DNA of 64,000 bases, taken from Opisthocomus hoazin (Eukaryota; Chordata; Aves; Opisthocomiformes; Opisthocomidae). Below, piece after piece: positions 52,201-63,110 of the stretch. Below the pieces are notes generated by a model. It did no database searches and was not told the origin of the DNA. It saw only the letters and a list, made by a program, of their open reading frames with translations. The stretch covers positions 72,287,403 to 72,351,402 of the forward strand of contig NC_134419.1 of assembly GCF_030867145.1 (NCBI RefSeq), written 5' to 3'. The position numbers and the translations under genes were made by a program. Each line of letters opens with the position of its first letter. Positions within the stretch are counted from its first letter, which is position 1.

Positions 52201-55200
52201 CATCTAGTCTAAATCTACCTTTTTTTAGTTTAAAACCATTACACCCCTTGTCCTATCACAACAGACCCTGCTAAAAACTGTGTCCCCATCTTTCTTGTAA
52301 GCCTCCTTTAAGTACTGAAAGGCCACAAAATAAGGTCTCCCTGGAGCCTTCTCTTCTCCAGGCTGAACAGCCCCTACTCTCTCAGCCTTACACAACATGG
52401 GGCCATGATGCAGTGCCACAGGGCCGTGTCCCCGGCTTAACACCCTTGTTTTTCCTTTTCCATGCCTATGGACAGAAAGACTATGGCTACTCTCCTGCCA
52501 ACATTCATCTCATTGGTCATAGTCTTGGAGCACATGCCGCAGGGGAGGCAGGGAGAAGGAAACCTGGCATTGGAAGAATAACAGGTACTGAAGCTCAGCT
52601 GATGAAGCTTTATGTTTTCATGCAACTTAAGAGAACTGAAGAATCACTGCTGCCTTGTAAGCACACAATGCTGACCACAATGTGCTGTTTTGCCGTAGTA
52701 AACAGTACACAGCTGGCATGATGGCACACAAATGAAGCCGTGTCCTATCACATACCACGCATTTCACACGTCGACTTTCACAGCTTTGAGAAAGGCTCAA
52801 CTCCAACAGAGCAGAAAAGCTTAACTGTCCCCACTGTGGCTAAATAGAGGTCACTCTTCACAGATCACAACAAGTCCAAGGGAGCACTTGGTTATGATTT
52901 TTAATGATATAAAAGAACAGAAACAAAATACTCTAATACATGTGGAATAACATACTTGTAAAACACTAACAAATCCTTGTCATATTTGGTTTTAAAAGCC
53001 CACCCTAACATGACATTTCAGCAGTTCAAAAGACTGGAAATCTGAAAAGAAAAATTGAAATTCCTAGATCTAGTATGTCAGGATGAGACAGTAAATTGCC
53101 ACGGACACCCTGAACGGGAAGAAAGCTGTTAGTCGTGTAGCTACACAGAGAGGCACAGCGCCATGACACGCTCACACATCACTTTTTTTAAAGGCTCACT
53201 GTTTTCTGCTTTCCTTTCTCCTCCAGTCAGTTCTCTTCTCTGCACAGACTTTGCTTTGACCAAGCTGTGTACGCAGTAAGCAGTTACATATGCAGTTCAG
53301 GGAAACTGAGATCAGAACTGTGTTGCTTTAGCCCCGAAGAGAGCTCATGAACACCGAAGTGGAGGAGTAACATATTCAGCCAAGATCTTTTGGAAATAAA
53401 AATAGATTTTTGACCAAATAAAAAGTCTCAAACAAATCTACATGCTGAGAGTAACATATCAAGATTTCATATTTTTCACTAACATGCAAAAATACTCCAT
53501 AGCTCTTATAACATTGTTCTCCAAAAGTAAGCCAAGTGCCCATTGGCACTTTACTGTGCTTCAATGCCTCCAGTCACCTTTTTGTTAAAACTCCGCTCGC
53601 TTTGCTGGCTGTGGATCACAAAATGGATTTTTATATGTGGAGTAAAGGCAGAAATGTAATGACATACAATGTACACACACTGTAGATGATGACACACATA
53701 TAGTATTATTTACTGAATCAGATGTATCTCTGTTTATTTAGGTTTGGATCCAGCTGGGCCACTTTTCCAGTATACTCCCACAATGGTTAGGCTGGATCCT
53801 TCAGATGCAAAATTCGTTGATATAATTCATACTCATGCTGGTCATCTTTTCTTTGACTTTGGTAAGTTTTCACGCAAAGGCTGAGACCATCAGCGAGGTT
53901 GGCCACAGCATACCTGAGAGTGATCAGCCTTGATTCATTGCTCTTTTCAGCTCCAGGGATTCTTCAGACTTGTGGCCACCTGGATTTTTACCCAAATGGT
54001 GGGAAGAAGATGCCAGGATGCAAGCAGCTTCGTGTACCTTCTGCAACTCGGAATATCAATGACCTTATGAGAGGTAAATATATTCTAAAGAAGTAATATC
54101 TCTTGTAAGCAACAGTAAGAAATAAAAGCTAGGCTAAGGTAAAACCTTTTGAATGCTTACGCTATTTATATAGTTCAGACTTGGAGTGGGGGAGAAGATG
54201 TTCAAACATGGAAGGTGTAAAGCTGCCTGCAAAACACCCTCTGATTTTCTTTTATACTAATCAAGGCAAATTCCAGATGGAAACTTCAGTTAAATCATGC
54301 AGACTTCTTCATCACAGCCTTTATAAGAGCCTGCCACTATGCTGACAGACTGACCTCAGTCGGAATTCCATACATGAATGACTGGTAAAATTTCATTCTA
54401 GGATAATACAAAATTGAGTATTTTAAAATCTGAGCACCCCTTCTCCCTAGAAAGACATCAGTCCCAAGATTACTGGGACTAGAAATACTCATCCATGCCA
54501 TTAACAGCTTTAGTGTCTTCAAAGGGGACAGCACAAGGTTAGAAACATAGAAGATGATAAAATGACTGCTCCATTGATAGTTTATGTTCTTCAAAGAAAG
54601 CTGGGCAGTTAATCAGAATTACCCTGGGGTCCAGTATAATAGATCCAGAAAATCCTGTCTTCTGATCCTAACCTACAGAAATGAGAACATCTGCTATTCA
54701 CAGACACATGTTTTGAAATCCCTACCACTAGTTCAATAATTGGCTTTCAGAAACGCTCTGTCTTAGCATTCATTGGAGAACTTAATAACAAAGAGGACTA
54801 AAAGCTGGCTGTGCACAAAGTCACTTGGAAAAAAAACAAGACTGAATAAGAATGTCTGCAGTTTCAGCAAAAAAAGTAAATATTTTCCAGAGACATTTCA
54901 TAAGGCTGTTTGCAATGTTTTGTGGTGAAAGAGAAGCTCAGTTCTATTGAACACAAGCAGATGGAGTTGGTTGTTCGTGCAGCTCCTAAAAATAGAGACA
55001 GCCTTAACTCCTGCCTCTTGGTTTAACTTTACTTTGTGCATATCTCTTCTGTTTGATAGTATTTACGTTTATGTAGTGCTTTTGCGTGTGAAGTGCTTTA
55101 GAAATGCTATACAGTAACTTCTTTCTACATCTTTTGATGCAGGAGGGAGAGGAGTATTATGTTGCCATTGTATAGCTATTAAGTGAATTTGACACTAGCA

Positions 55201-58200
55201 CAAAGTAAGCCAGCCGTAAGAGCTGAGGTTTTTAAAGGTAAAAGCACAGACCCTTCTGAATTAGATTTAAAGAGGGAACTATAAAGCAAACACACTCAGG
55301 AAGCCTTGATGATGCAGATTATTTTCAAGAAAATCAGACAAAAATACCTATCAGACGAGTTTCACTGTGGGGTTTATTTTTTTTTCCCTTATGTAGAGAA
55401 CATTGTGTGTCATCTGGTCATTACCAACTGGTCTGTCTTTAAGATGGATAAACATTGACAGTAGGTGAAATTCTGATTTCACTATAAACTGTGCCAGATG
55501 GCAACTACTTCAGTGCCTCCAAGACTTCACCCTGTGATTAGGCGAGACCCCACACACGCTGAAGGAGAGTAGAGCCTACTTTTATACAACCTAACTTTAG
55601 CATATTGTGCTTTGGTAAAGGAGAGTCTTCAGACCCAGTGAAGACAACATTTGTTACAATGGACCTGTAAATATAACCCAGACAGCACTTTCTTTTTTCC
55701 TGCACTGACTGCTTATAAATTTCACTCTGATGGGAGAATGTATTTGTTTCAAATAACTGACAAAATGAAGGACACACTGCCAAACATCTTGCTTTTCAGA
55801 GCATTTCACAGAATCACCACTGACAAATGACCACAGATTTCTAGAGCTTAAAAACACTGAAAGCCAGTGAAGTTAAAACAGTTACCACAAATACCTTTAA
55901 TACTAGAAATGAGTGGAAACTGTGGTTTTACAAAATACCGTCTTGTGATAATAGTAAGCAAATTACAACTACTTCATAGTAACTACTATATGCTTTACAA
56001 ATGTGGTAGCTATGAATTATTACAGTCTTTGAAATATCAAAGGGAAATTCTCCTACATCCTCCTCGTTTCTCATGTGGAAGTAAAAGTGGTTAAGTACAC
56101 ATAGCAGGATGGGAGGCTGCACAAGGTCTGCCTTGGTGCATCTCCACCTCTGTTAACTTCAGCACGAGTACAGGGACACACAGATTAGAATCTAGCTCTT
56201 CCCATAAAAAAATATATGTAGCTAGAAGTACACTTTTTTACTATAAAACCAAATAATTCACACTTTAAATGTCTTTTAATTATTACTATTTTTTAATTTG
56301 AGATGACACTATATGTACAAGTGCTTTTGAGGAAAAAAGACCCACAAGTGTTACTTTGACATGGACTTTATGTTAATGTACAGCTTTAATATTTTTTACC
56401 TGGGCTTTTCCCCAGAATATAGATCTATTGGATGTGGACATAAAAGAAGTCTCCGGTATTATGCTGAGAGTATTCTCATTCCCCATGGATTTGTTGGCTA
56501 TCAATGTGAAACGTACCGAGCTTTCATATTGGTAAGTAGCAGATACATATTTACCTGAGGGGTTTCAGCCCTGCCCTTCTTCTCTTAATAATTCCTGGGA
56601 CAGCTTCCACAATCTGGATCACGGGATACGTGGGGGGCTATGCAGACCCTCTGACTACCTTCCTCCAGACCATACCCAATAAAACTGGCAAAATGTAAAA
56701 GCAACATACTCCAGAAAAAGATCTAGAAGAAAATAAGGCAGTAAATATAAACACCAAAAGCAGTTACAAAGGGAAAGATGAAGAGCTCAGTAAGAGAGAA
56801 AGGAGAGGCAGTGGCCAGCTTCACCTTTTGCATAGGCCAGCAGTAAGGGATGCTCTGGTTGAAAGAAGACCATCTAAACCTGCTGGAATCCGTCATCAGC
56901 AGGACAGCCTCTGGATTCCAGAAATGTTTAAACATCTGTATAAACAATAAACATACACAGTATATAGGGCAGGGGAGAGATTTCTACAGCACAGCTGTGC
57001 TCACACAACCCCCAGGTGGCACAAGAAAGGAGGCAGCACAATGTCCCAGAGCTTCATGCCTGCTGTAACTGGGCTTTTAGTGGATCCATTCTGGCAATGC
57101 AACTGAAGACCGGTCAAGGAGGAAGACAAGTCTGAATTTATTTCTATCTACTCCCAAAAGGAGCAAATACAATACTGTGGAGAAGTTGTTTATGTTTGTA
57201 GCAATGATGCCATGTAACTTGAAAGTTTAATGTAATTCAGGACTTGAAAATCTCAACCCTGTGCAATTTAGTGTAGATTAGATGTGAGGGAAATTATTTT
57301 TTCAATCTCATAACAAGCAATGATGACCATTTAGCCTTTTATTTATCTATTACCCAAACAGCCAAATATCCACAAATACCAGTTCCTACAGAACCTCTCA
57401 AATATCAAAAATGAACTAACTAAATATAGCAATGCTATTTTTTTCCAGTTGCAATTAAATCACTTTCACTGAAAATATACATGCTTAACTTTTTTTTTTA
57501 ATGGACATCAAGGTCTTATCTGAATGTTTGATTTATGTCAGTATTAATTTCATTAAGGTTCTGTGTGGGAATAAATGCTGAAAAGCACATAGACCCCAAG
57601 CTTCAGTATTCCTAAGCTTAAATATCTTTACCACATGAGAGAGATGTCCAGGCAGACCTCCTGGCAAATATGTTTACCCACCCTATAATAATTTGCAGAC
57701 AACCTGCCAATAGAACCTATGAAATATGAATATATTACCTGTATTCTACAGATCAGGTAGTAAGGCACAACATGCATTAAGGTATTTACTTATGGTCTCT
57801 GCAAGAGCATAAGAAATTAGGCCAGATTTTCAACTCATTTCTTTCTGGTTTTCAACCAAATAAAGTAAGCTGACTGAACATCTCAGCTCCTTTTTTCACC
57901 ACACTGATAAATACTGAAGCTAAGATCTGAACTCAGAAGCAAGCACCTTTTCAAAAAAGCTGGGAAAAAGCTGAAATACACTAATTTAAACTTTAAGAAG
58001 TGGGATAAAACAGATAACGTCTTGTAACACACATCGTTATTTTCCCCCAGGGAGACTGCTTCCCTTGTCCGAAGGAAGGATGCCCACTGATGGGTCATTA
58101 TGCTGAGAAGTTTTTACATAAAACTGAAAAAGAACAGCAAAAGGTTTATTTAAACACAGGGCCCTCCCCTCCATATGCTCGTAAGTGCTCCTTTTGGGTG

Positions 58201-61200
58201 GGGAATTCTAAAGTGGCAATGAATTATATGTGAACAAATTTACGGGTCTACAGAGAGCTTCTGGAGTGAACCAGTGGCACTCAGTACAAAATCTAGAGTT
58301 TCAGGTGTGTTAGCAACATGCAGTACCAGCGTGATCTGGGAAAGGCTTAGATAATTATAGGAACAAATCAACTGATGCCGACCTGCGTTAGAAACCCTGT
58401 TAAAATTTTTTCTGATTAGATGATGGCTTCAAAAATTCTATAAAGCTGAAGGTGGGAAGGGTGTTGTGCCAAAAGTGCAAAATTTAAAATCAAAAAATGC
58501 TACATTGTTTTTACTGGCAAAAAATTATAAAAATGGATCATTTCAGGACATTTTTTAAAAGCTTATCAAGTCAAAATGGCAGGGAGTAATAAGAAGTACA
58601 CTTTTAATTGTGATTAATGTAGAAGCAACCACAGAACTGGGAAATAAGAAAATTTGTAAATCAATAGTAACCCATCACAGGTAATGAACTGCAAGGGCAA
58701 TAAATGAGAAAGGGTCTTTGAGGTCCTTATTCTCTAGGCACTGAAATATAAAAGCAAAATTCAGAGCAAAAAACCTTTATATCATGTCTCTACAAGAGCA
58801 AAAATTAAAAAAAAATTAATTTGAGTATGGAGAAACTAGCCATTTCTCAGATCTGAATGAATACATTAATTTCAACATTTACAAACTGCTGACTTCACAG
58901 AAATAACAGCCTGAAACCATATATAACCTTATGAAGTGGGTGAAGAGGTTCTCCTTTTAGTAGGCTGAACTAAAGCCAGTACGAAAACTTCTCAAACCTG
59001 GTTGCTTGAAATCAATATGTGCTATTGCATCTCAGACCCTGCTTCTGCCTTAGCAAGGCGTGTGGGATGATGGGATGTCCTGACAGCTGCTGGGCTGTGC
59101 AGAGGTGTAGGAAAAACTCTTAACACTCTATATCAGGATGGTCCTGGAAAAGCAGCCAGTTGTGTTTAATGCATCTTTGACAACACAGCAGTCCCGTGGA
59201 CCTCACTTCATAGTTGAGACCTATCAGGCTACCCATGAGACCCCCCCAAATTGCTCATAAGTGTAAGAAATTACAAAATAAAATGTGAGGCCAAGTGGAA
59301 GAGCAAGGTACGCTATTGGCCATCACAGATTAAATACTCAGCATAGTAAGTAGGTCAGCAGAGATCGGATCTGCGATTTAGACCACTGTCAAGGAAATTC
59401 ATACCACCAGAATCACGCAGAAGTAACATTTGCCTTAATAAAAAGTGACATTTTGTTTGCCAACAAGCACATTTGTACAATCCTTTCCTCTCCCTGAAAG
59501 ATGTTGAAACGTATGAGAAGTTTTACCATTAGGAAAGAAATCTCCTTACAACCGTAATCTACTTCATTTTGCTTTCAAAGGCTGGCGAAAAAAAATACAT
59601 GTCAGAGTATCTGCAACAGAAACCATGAAGGGAAATATAGATGTAGCCTTGACTGGAACTAATGGGATCAGGAAAACATATACAATTGACAAGTAAGTTT
59701 AACGTGACTGTTGAAAAAATGGCTTTATCGTTGTTATCATACTGAATTTATACACAGCTATTTTTACATCTCTCATCTTGTTCTATGTGATCTGTGATTT
59801 ACACTGGTAATAAAAGTAGCTGCAAGTGGTTGAAGTTCCCCATGCTACACACTGTGGTCAAAATCTGCTTGCTGGTCTCTCTTGCTCTGTATTTTCTTTT
59901 CTTTTTTGAGTATGACAGCATAGCAAAGTGGGCAACAGCAGTGTGGCTGCTGCTGGACTCAAACATCATTTGGTGACCTTCTCTGAGAAGACAAATAGCT
60001 GCGTGATGTAGAGTCATTTGGTCATTCCCTCCTCTAGGGAATATGTGAGTAAGAAAGTTGCAGCTTGCTTATGAATTGTGCTGGAGTCTGGGATTCCTGT
60101 CCACTCAGCCTGGCTTTTTCAAGCAAATGTGGATTTAAATCTCATAAACAGATCCTTGTCAAAAGTGCAGTTTAAACACTGTAAAACCAACCTCCTCTGT
60201 GTTTGAACATAGCCTTGTTACTGGTCTGTCCAGGAGTGCCTTTGGTTGCAAATACACTACTGCAGCAATACACCCACAGAAAATTTCTATGTTAATGTCA
60301 CAATGTAATGTGCATTCTGTCATAATGAACACTGACACCATGGAAGGCAGGAATGTAAACTACAATTTTCAATTTTCGTCATGGTTGAAAGCAAGCAGAA
60401 ACACTAAGAGAACTTTTTGACTTGGACTTATTTGAAGATATGTCTCACCAAAAACAACCACCAGAATAAACCCCATAACAATACTGACAAAGGCTGAGCT
60501 AGCTACTCTTGTGTTCTCATCCTGAAAGGTGCAGAAATTTAAGCAACTTAGTCATTTGCATGGTTCTGTAGATTGCCCTGAGTAGCTCGCTCCTCCTTAG
60601 GTACCAACAAGCCTCTGCATTGGGTTGATAGGAGGAAAGCCTGCGGAGGGATCCAGAATAACCTGCCTGTAGAAGCAGGAATGGTGTTTCCTCTGCTTTC
60701 TCAAGTAAGGTTAATATAGAGGCTATCTGGCCTTTGTCAGTTTGCCTAGCGGGCAACTGCACCACAGGCTCCAACCAAAGGAGAAAAAAAGTGACATTTA
60801 GTCCTCAGGACTTCCTCCAGATATTCAGGATGAATCATGCTGGGAGAGATGAGGTTAGCCTCAACACTGCCACACGAATTTCAGGGAAAGCAAAAAATTG
60901 CAATACTGATTTGGAAGAAGAAAACAACCAAAACGTGAACGAGACATTCCTTCCTAATAATTTTTCTTTTGGTGGTAGTTTTTTTTTAAATCTTTCCTTA
61001 AGTTTACCTCTATTACAATGTTTGTCCAAAAAAGTATTTGATACATTTTGTGTACAAAAATGTTAATGTCCAAGGATTTCTAAAAGACTTTACTACACGA
61101 CTTGAATGCCCAGTCAGCAGAGAGGACAGAACTTGGTGTTTCTGGACCTGAGGCATGATGCCCTATTGCTGGAGCTGAAAGCCTCGGATCTGTGTGAGGC

Positions 61201-62506
61201 CCGCATCCTTTGTGTGCCCCAAGGAACATATTCTCCAAGAACATGTTCTAAGCTAAAATTTTGCCTAAAAACCCCAACTGGACATTCTTAAAAAAATAAT
61301 GTATTAAAATTATAACGATAGTGTTCAAAGCTTTAACTCTGGTAGCATCCCACAACTCATCTCGCTTTCTGCCCAAACTGTAGCATGTTTTTCCCCTCAT
61401 TTGTAAAGAACACAGAGCATCACTTCTGTGCTTTTGTTTTGGCAGGGGAACTTTCAAACCAGGCCACACATACTTGAACTATGTCGACACAGAAATTCCT
61501 GGGAACATTTCAAAAGCAGAGTTTCTCTGGACAACGCATCTAGGTCACGTACACAAAGGCTGCATGGGAGCTGAAGAAGTCACAATTATATCTGGGGAAA
61601 ATGGAAATGTGTGAGTACACAATCTAATGGTGTTCCATTCTGTGAGTGTGGAAAAAAATAACAACTACACAAGAAACAGAAGAAGTGGGAAAAAACAAAA
61701 CTCCTTTGCATGCTATCATGCCCCTTAAAGCAAGTGGGTTTAAACACTAAAAATAAAAGCCTAGTCCAAATTTCATGGCAGTACCTGTGTGTTTGGCTTG
61801 CTACTGTTACTCCCACCAGCTCAGCACTGCAGCCAGACTTTGCCAAAGTCCAGAGACAGCAAATCTGAAGTTCTGTGGTGGGCGTAGCCCTGCACTTGTA
61901 AGAGAGGTACAAGCTGGTCTCCTAAACTGCAGCACACCAGAACCAGCTCTGCACAGCGCAACAGTACGCTTGCCTTGGCAGGGTGCTTTCGGCTGCCTCT
62001 AACGTGCTCCCACGGACGGGGCACCCACTGCAGTACCTTTGGTACGCTTCTGGAGCACACCTTTCTGTTTAGTTTTAACCAAAAGGAATCCAGCTGATGT
62101 GTCCCGAGACCACTCTGTTGTGGAAAGCAAGGTCTGGTAAGTGGGGAAAACGGAGTGAGAGATTCACTTCACAAGCTCACTCCTGGTCGGAATTAAAACC
62201 CTAATGGAGGCTGACCATAAAGCCAAACAAATCTTAGAATTTAATAATTAGACACTAACTAGTACTTCTTTAAAAAATCATTTGATAACACACACACACT
62301 TTATGTTCTCAGTCTGCTAGAACCAATGCTTTGACCTAACATAAAATAAAAATTGGGTTTAAACTGATTATCTCTGGTTGCTGCTAAGAAAATGTCCCAT
62401 TGTGCTGAAAAATGTTTCTTTAAACTCTTCCTCCCTCACCAGGTCTGTGTTCTGCGGCTGTGGAACCGTGCGGCCGAGCACGTGGCAAACCCTGACACTT
62501 TGCTGA
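46195..62506 (+). CDS. PNLIPRP3: Pancreatic lipase-related protein, PNLIPRP3-like (whole gene, 12 coding exons)
   Basis: Twelve GT-AG exons join in frame to 1404 bases: 467 residues plus stop, within the 465-469 range of the PNLIP family. Order: signal peptide (about 1-17, [17 protein letters not shown]), hydrolase domain (about 18-353), PLAT domain (about 354-467). Triad Ser171 (GHSLG), Asp194 (LDPAGP) and His281 (CGHKRS) is intact. Disulfide pairs of the family are kept: 21-27, 109-120, 255-279 (lid loop of 23 residues), 303-314, 317-322 and 451-467. Sequons are at Asn74, Asn412 and Asn446. It should be a secreted acylglycerol hydrolase. PNLIPRP3 is chosen over PNLIP because it follows CCDC172, has LDPAGP rather than LDPAEP, carries Cys239 before [11 protein letters not shown] and has KEGCP. 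Oddities: HGH at 94-96 and extra Cys431/Cys453. No disabling change was seen. Confidence 0.9.
47672..47826 (+). CDS. PNLIPRP3: Lipase coding exon 2
   Basis: Acceptor CATACTCCAG, donor CAA|GTGAGA. It encodes residues 17-68, including [11 protein letters not shown] and the family-typical [12 protein letters not shown]. Confidence 0.93.
48355..48595. repeat. Purine-rich tract in lipase intron 2
   Basis: Almost only A and G on the plus strand (gagaaagga-type text) for about 240 bases. Not a clean microsatellite. Confidence 0.7.
49595..49795 (+). mobile_element. Ancient SINE/LINE tail remnant just before lipase exon 3
   Basis: 'cagtacatctcaaagcactg', 'ccagtatcattagtgc', 'gaggaagtgaatcattt' and 'cttcagagtccagaac' follow, in order, the old tetrapod SINE/L3-type text (catctcaaagcact ... 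agtatcattatccc ... aggaagtgacttgccc ... cttcagagtccc). It lies about 95 bases before exon 3. Confidence 0.5.
49891..50016 (+). CDS. PNLIPRP3: Lipase coding exon 3 (oxyanion-hole region)
   Basis: Acceptor TTTTTCTGACACAG, donor AGG|GTATGG. Its 42 codons (residues 69-110) include [16 protein letters not shown], which matches the [10 protein letters not shown] block of pancreatic lipase. The third motif position is His instead of Phe. The first half of the disulfide pair 109-120 is at its end. Confidence 0.92.
50967..51101 (+). CDS. PNLIPRP3: Lipase coding exon 4
   Basis: Acceptor TTTTCCACCAG, donor GAG|GTAAAA. 45 codons, the same length as the human PNLIP exon. They include [10 protein letters not shown] and [10 protein letters not shown]. 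An open frame running in from 50604 is intron read-through, not coding. Confidence 0.94.
51985..52389 (-). mobile_element. CR1 LINE 3' end in lipase intron 4, minus strand
   Basis: On the plus strand it begins with the reversed octamers ACATAGAACCATAGAATAG and continues 'gggttggaaggggccttt', 'catctagtccaacccccctg', 'ctggaatgtttccaggg' and 'cttctcttctccaggctgaac'. It is very similar to the copy at 25495-25898 and ends only about 86 bases before exon 5. Confidence 0.93.
52476..52584 (+). CDS. PNLIPRP3: Lipase coding exon 5 (nucleophile Ser171)
   Basis: Acceptor TGCCTATGGACAG behind a T-rich tract, donor ACAG|GTACTG. It encodes [20 protein letters not shown], the lipase nucleophile elbow. Confidence 0.95.
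53742..53861 (+). CDS. PNLIPRP3: Lipase coding exon 6 (catalytic Asp194)
   Basis: Acceptor CTGTTTATTTAG, donor TTTG|GTAAGT. It encodes GLDPAGPLF with the catalytic Asp, and [16 protein letters not shown]. Confidence 0.95.
53951..54073 (+). CDS. PNLIPRP3: Lipase coding exon 7 (first half of the lid)
   Basis: Lies behind a mini-intron of only 89 bases (53862-53950). Acceptor GCTCTTTTCAG, donor AGAG|GTAAAT. Encodes [17 protein letters not shown], then the start of the lid. The Trp that human PNLIP has in its lid is absent. Confidence 0.94.
55060..55240 (+). mobile_element. Ancient SINE/LINE tail remnant in lipase intron 7
   Basis: 'tgtagtgcttttgcgtgtgaagtgctttag' and later 'attatgttgccattgtatagctattaagtgaatttga' follow the order of the old tetrapod text (tagcgctttt ... 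aagtgcttta ... attatccccatttta ... ttaagtgacttg). Highly decayed. Confidence 0.4.
56416..56531 (+). CDS. PNLIPRP3: Lipase coding exon 8 (catalytic His281)
   Basis: Acceptor CTTTTCCCCAG, donor TTG|GTAAGT. It encodes [16 protein letters not shown]. The Cys closes the lid disulfide and the His completes the triad. Confidence 0.95.
57735..57830 (+). mobile_element. Possible ancient SINE tail in lipase intron 8
   Basis: 'attacctgtattctacagatcagg' followed by 'taaggcacaacatgcattaaggtatttacttatggtctctgcaag' resembles 'ttatccccattttacagatgagg ... gaggcacag ... ttaagtgacttgcccaaggtc'. Weak. Confidence 0.3.
58051..58180 (+). CDS. PNLIPRP3: Lipase coding exon 9
   Basis: Acceptor TTATTTTCCCCCAG, donor GCTC|GTAAGT. 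It encodes [20 protein letters not shown] with three disulfide cysteines. KEGCP is shared with human PNLIPRP3. Confidence 0.95.
59581..59692 (+). CDS. PNLIPRP3: Lipase coding exon 10 (start of the PLAT domain)
   Basis: Acceptor TTTTGCTTTCAAAG, donor GACAA|GTAAGT. It encodes [16 protein letters not shown] and following residues, the first beta strands of the C-terminal domain. Confidence 0.92.
61446..61610 (+). CDS. PNLIPRP3: Lipase coding exon 11 (PLAT domain)
   Basis: Acceptor CTTTTGTTTTGGCAG, donor ATGT|GTGAGT. Encodes residues 392-446 plus two bases, including [10 protein letters not shown] and AEFLWTTHL (FIW in human lipase). Carries an additional Cys431 and two sequons. Confidence 0.92.
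62443..62506 (+). CDS. PNLIPRP3: Lipase coding exon 12 with stop
   Basis: Acceptor CTCCCTCACCAG. It encodes [20 protein letters not shown], then TGA, aligning with the FNFCSPETVREEV...LTPC terminus of human pancreatic lipase. The last Cys pairs with Cys451. Confidence 0.9.
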
Positions 62507-62858
62507 GCCTCGAAGAGGAATACGACCCTCAGCAGCTGGAAGAGGACACTTCTTCAGTCAGCAGCAAACTATTAACAAGGCTCCTTCAACAGAGAGGAAA
62601 AATTTGCCCAGCCCTCTACAAAAGCTCTGTTTCCAAACTAGTGTTGTCAGCTTTTATCCATACAGAGGAGTTACACTTCCATGAATTCCAGTTACAGTGA
62701 CAGCTAACAGGTATTTTACCGGTAGCACACTCATGTACTGTGCTTGTATTTCAGAGTCAAGGGGGAAAGTAATCAAACAGGAAAAAAAAGTTCCAGCCAG
62801 TTCTCCTTTGAAATATAATTAACTACCTTAGGAAGAGCACCCAAATACGAAACAATAC

Positions 62859-62911
<53 letters not shown>

Positions 62912-63110
62912 GAAAGAAGAACAAAGACAGAAGAAAAAAGAAAGAAAAAAGATAAAAGAAAAAGAGGCAGAGGGGAATAAAAAGGAAGCATAGACAGCCA
63001 AATTCTTCAATAGTGCCTGCTTACTTGTTCAAGAAAAGGACACTTTTATGCTTTCAGAAGCATCTGATTCTATGTCAGGAGTTCCAGGAATGTTTTTAAA
63101 AATAAAAATA
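62507..63110 (+). terminator. Lipase 3' UTR and candidate poly(A) signals
   Basis: AATAAA occurs at 62976-62981 (inside the purine tract) and at 63101-63106. None is found in the first 450 bases after the stop. The true cleavage site cannot be fixed, and a non-canonical signal nearer the stop is possible. Confidence 0.35.
62860..62990. repeat. Poly(A) run passing into (GAAAA)n and purine-rich tract
   Basis: 33 uninterrupted A (62860-62892), then GAAAA/GAAA units and a mixed A/G tract to about 62990. No retroposed gene is recognisable in front of the A run. Confidence 0.9.
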
